Source: CALZJC01 sp041574955
GTDB taxonomy: Bacteria > Acidobacteriota > Thermoanaerobaculia > Multivoradales > JAHEKO01
Direction: 5' to 3'
DNA length: 15,400 bases
Assembly: GCA_041574955.1 (NCBI GenBank)
Contig: JBFGNS010000104.1
Location: forward strand, 1-15,400
Below, in pieces: positions 13,404-15,400 of the stretch. Made by a program: the position numbers and the translations under genes. How positions within the stretch are numbered: position 1 is the first letter of the stretch; every line of letters starts with the position of its first letter. The notes beneath the pieces are model-generated. The model saw only the letters and a list, made by a program, of their open reading frames with translations. It did not search any database and was not told where the DNA came from.

Positions 13404-15164
13404 CTAGCGGTAGAACTCGGCGTGCCGCCGCAGCCACCGGTCGAGCACCAGCAACGACCAGGTCTGCTCGTTGTTGGGGCGGAAGATCGGCGGCTTGCGG
13501 ATGAGACCGTTGGCCGCGAGCCGGGCGAGTGCGCCGCGCAGCATGCCCGGGCGCCGCCGCACCCAGCTCCGGATCGCCAGGTTGAAGCCGCGCTTCGGGC
13601 GGTCGAGGTGCCCGGGCGGCAGGCGCGGCGCGACCAGCCGGCGGAGCACCAGCTTGCCGCGATCGGTGACCGGGTCGCGCTGCAGCGCGCCACCCAGGCC
13701 GAGCGCCCACTCCACCAGCCGGTGGTCCAGCAGCGGCGGGCGCACCTCGAGCGAGAACGCCATGCTGGCGCGGTCGACCTTGGGCAGCAGGTCGTCCGGC
13801 AGGTAGGTGTGCAGGTCGGACCACTGCAGCCGCTGGTGGAGCGGCAGCTCGGGGCGCCAGTGGCGGCGGAAGTGCCACAGCGGGTCGGCCTCGGCGTGCT
13901 CGGCGAGCAGCGGGCCGGTGAGCGCCCGCGCCTGGCGCGGCGTAAAGACGCCGAGAAACGACGCGTAGCGCTCGAGCCCGGCGGCACCGCGGCGCTGCGA
14001 CGAGCGGCCGGTGGAGCTGAAGGTCGGGGTCAGCCGGGCCAGCAGCCGCCGCAGCCCGCTCGCCGGATCGCTCATCGCCGGGCCGTACCAGCGGTAGCCG
14101 CAGAAGATCTCGTCGCCGCCCTCGCCCGACAGCGCCACCTTGACGTGGCGGCTGGTGAAGCGCGACAGCAGCCACACCGACAGCGCCGCCGAGTCGCCGA
14201 ACGGCTCTCCGAAGACCGACACCATGGTGTCGATGGCATCACCCAGGTCGGGCACCGCCGCCACCTCCTCGCGGTGCTCGGTGCCCAGGTGCCGCGCCAC
14301 CCGCCGCGCCGCCGGCGCCTCGTCGCGCCGCGCCTCGGGCTGGCCGAGGGTGAAGGTGGAGGCCTTGCCGAGGTAGGAGGTGACGGTGGCCGAGTCGATG
14401 CCACCACTCAAGAAGACCCCCACCGGCACGTCGGAGAGCGAATGCTCGGGCACCACCCGCGCCAGCAGCTCGTCGAGCTGCTCGACCGCGGCCGCCATGT
14501 CGACGAGCTCGATCCGCGGCTCGGGCCGCCAGTAGCGCGAGGTGCGCAGCTCCCCGTCCCGCCAGGCGAGGGTCTCCGCCGCAGCCAGCTTGAAGATGCC
14601 GTGCCAGGCCGTCTTGGGGGTCGGCACGTAGCCGTAGGTCAGGTAGTCGGCGAGCGCGCCCAGATCGATCTCCGGCCGCCCGAGCTCGAGCAGCGGCGTG
14701 ATCTCGGAGGCGAAGGCGAGGCCGCCGTCGAGCGGACGGTAGTAGAGCGGCTTGATGCCCAGCCGGTCGCGGGCGGCGAACAGCCGGCGACGCTGCTCGT
14801 CCCACAGGGCGTAGGCGAACATGCCGTGGAACGACTCGACCGCCGCGTCGCCGTGCTCGCGGTGGGCGTGGAGCACCACCTCGGTGTCGCTGTCGGAGAC
14901 GAACGGCCCGGGCAGCGCGTCGCGCAGGGCGTGAAAGTTGTAGATCTCGCCGTTGTAGCTCAGCACCAGCTCGCCGAGCGCCATCGGCTGGTGACCGGCC
15001 GCCGACAGATCCAGGATCGACAGCCGGGTGTGACCGATGTGGGCGGCCGGCGAGCGCCACACCCCCGAGTCGTCGGGCCCGCGATGGCCCAGCATCGCCG
15101 TCATCCGCTCGATCACCGCCGGATCCTCCGGCGGCCGGCCGACGATGCCGACGATGCCGCACAT
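13404..15164 (-). CDS. asnB: Asparagine synthetase (glutamine-hydrolysing), AsnB type
   Basis: A 586-aa cytoplasmic two-domain enzyme. The N-terminal Ntn-glutaminase domain (about 1-200) begins MCGIVGIVG, so Cys2 becomes the catalytic N-terminal Cys after Met removal. Arg47 in HTRLSI, NGEIYN (71-76) and SDTE (91-94) are the usual glutamine-site residues. The synthetase domain (about 225-586) has the ATP pyrophosphatase P-loop SGGIDS at 253-258 and the conserved SGEGGDE at 346-352. It makes asparagine from aspartate, glutamine and ATP. Relatives in polysaccharide clusters amidate other substrates, and the single-gene context here cannot separate these. The ATG at 15164 is fixed by the need for Cys2. 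A TACGAT box sits six bases upstream and there is no Shine-Dalgarno, so the mRNA may be leaderless. Confidence 0.92.
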   Translation of the reverse strand: MCGIVGIVGRPPEDPAVIERMTAMLGHRGPDDSGVWRSPAAHIGHTRLSILDLSAAGHQPMALGELVLSYNGEIYNFHALRDALPGPFVSDSDTEVVLHAHREHGDAAVESFHGMFAYALWDEQRRRLFAARDRLGIKPLYYRPLDGGLAFASEITPLLELGRPEIDLGALADYLTYGYVPTPKTAWHGIFKLAAAETLAWRDGELRTSRYWRPEPRIELVDMAAAVEQLDELLARVVPEHSLSDVPVGVFLSGGIDSATVTSYLGKASTFTLGQPEARRDEAPAARRVARHLGTEHREEVAAVPDLGDAIDTMVSVFGEPFGDSAALSVWLLSRFTSRHVKVALSGEGGDEIFCGYRWYGPAMSDPASGLRRLLARLTPTFSSTGRSSQRRGAAGLERYASFLGVFTPRQARALTGPLLAEHAEADPLWHFRRHWRPELPLHQRLQWSDLHTYLPDDLLPKVDRASMAFSLEVRPPLLDHRLVEWALGLGGALQRDPVTDRGKLVLRRLVAPRLPPGHLDRPKRGFNLAIRSWVRRRPGMLRGALARLAANGLIRKPPIFRPNNEQTWSLLVLDRWLRRHAEFYR

Positions 15165-15170
15165 GGGGGA

Positions 15171-15176
15171 ATCGTA
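15171..15176 (-). promoter_or_regulatory. -10 box of a probable leaderless promoter (asnB)
   Basis: The - strand reads TACGAT, then six bases (TCCCCC), then the asnB ATG. Transcription starting about seven bases after the box would begin at the A of ATG. There is no Shine-Dalgarno between them. The -35 position reads CTCGAG, a poor match. Confidence 0.5.
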
Positions 15177-15400
15177 TCGGGTTGGGCCTCGGGCTCGAGG
15201 TGGCCTGCGTGCTGGCCCGGCGGACCCTGCCCCCTCGCCTCTGACGCCGGCTTCCGGTGAGAGCAGCGGGAATCGGCCGCCGGCTCCGCGCATCACCGGC
15301 CGCCAGTCAGCACTCGTCGAAGCGAGAACAGCGCGGCAGCCATCCCCGGAGGGTGCGCCAGCCGGTTCGGGGCCCGGGGCGGAGCGACATCACCCTCGCC
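15177..15400. other. Right end: no supported gene; possible 3' ends on - strand
   Basis: No start codon with a ribosome site and no recognisable domain is visible here. Two - strand frames are open from the window edge. One stops at 15295-15293 after 35 codons and ends LFSLRRVLTGGR. The other stops about 12 bases earlier, near 15307, and is rich in Arg and Pro. Either could be the tail of a gene lying outside the window, but the evidence is too thin to call a CDS. A weak imperfect hairpin centred on CCGGCTTCCGG lies near 15247-15257. Confidence 0.4.

Noticed and set aside
13161..15260. A 699-codon + strand frame opposite asnB
   Set aside because: asnB has complete catalytic motifs in both domains; the opposite frame has low-complexity composition and no family match.
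15240..15262. A second REP-like hairpin in the right-hand gap
   Set aside because: Pairing is only CCGG with CCGG plus a bulged outer part; too weak to call without genome copies.
15162..15296. An N-terminal extension of asnB to an upstream ATG at 15296
   Set aside because: The glutaminase needs Cys at position 2, which fixes the start at 15164. The extension (with SPEAGVRGEGAG) looks like translated intergenic DNA.
1..15400. CRISPR arrays, tRNA/rRNA genes, IS elements, prophage or defence genes
   Set aside because: No spaced direct repeats, cloverleaf-like segments, transposase or integrase motifs were seen on either strand.

Overview
The window is very GC-rich, gene-dense DNA from a Gram-negative bacterium. 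The evidence for an outer membrane is a small beta-barrel protein ending in phenylalanine and several lipoprotein signals. The mix of genes (DUF1684 lipoprotein, DinB-like protein, a long PIG-L deacetylase with a C-terminal amidotransferase-like domain, ECF sigma with a tandem zinc-finger anti-sigma) suggests Acidobacteriota or a similar high-GC phylum. That placement is inference; no rRNA or marker gene is present. Thirteen protein genes are supported, only one of them on the + strand. No tRNA, rRNA, CRISPR array, IS element or phage gene was seen.

Layout, right to left, since most genes are on the - strand. (1) An AsnB-type asparagine synthetase (13404-15164). (2) An envelope-stress-type operon: ECF sigma factor (12705-13268), anti-sigma factor with two zinc-binding modules and one membrane helix (11828-12715), and a multi-helix membrane protein with TM2-like and LiaF-like parts (11259-11831). 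An ECF-type promoter (GAACCT-N16-GTCTCA) precedes the sigma gene and a terminator hairpin follows the last gene. (3) A Bcp-type peroxiredoxin (10687-11145), convergent with (4) the outer-membrane barrel gene (10078-10674, +). (5) A five-gene operon: PIG-L deacetylase (7343-9943), lipoprotein solute-binding protein (6324-7346), ABC ATPase (5172-6257), fused double permease (3520-5175) and an MFS exporter (2282-3520). (6) A second operon: a 54-aa membrane miniprotein (1939-2103), a DinB-like protein (1388-1936), a DUF1684 lipoprotein (456-1391) and the start of alanine racemase (1-430, cut by the window edge).

Genes inside operons are tightly coupled, with ATGA, GTGA or TAGTG junctions and good Shine-Dalgarno sequences. 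By contrast, three of the five operon-leading - strand genes (54-aa protein, PIG-L, AsnB) have a TANNNT -10 box only 6-8 bases before the start codon and no Shine-Dalgarno, which is the geometry of leaderless transcripts. Together with the ECF promoter this is the most informative regulatory signal here. I did not find a clearly new defence or mobile system. The best candidates for follow-up are the sigma/anti-sigma/LiaF-like operon, the PIG-L plus transporter operon with unknown substrate, and the unannotated 54-aa protein.
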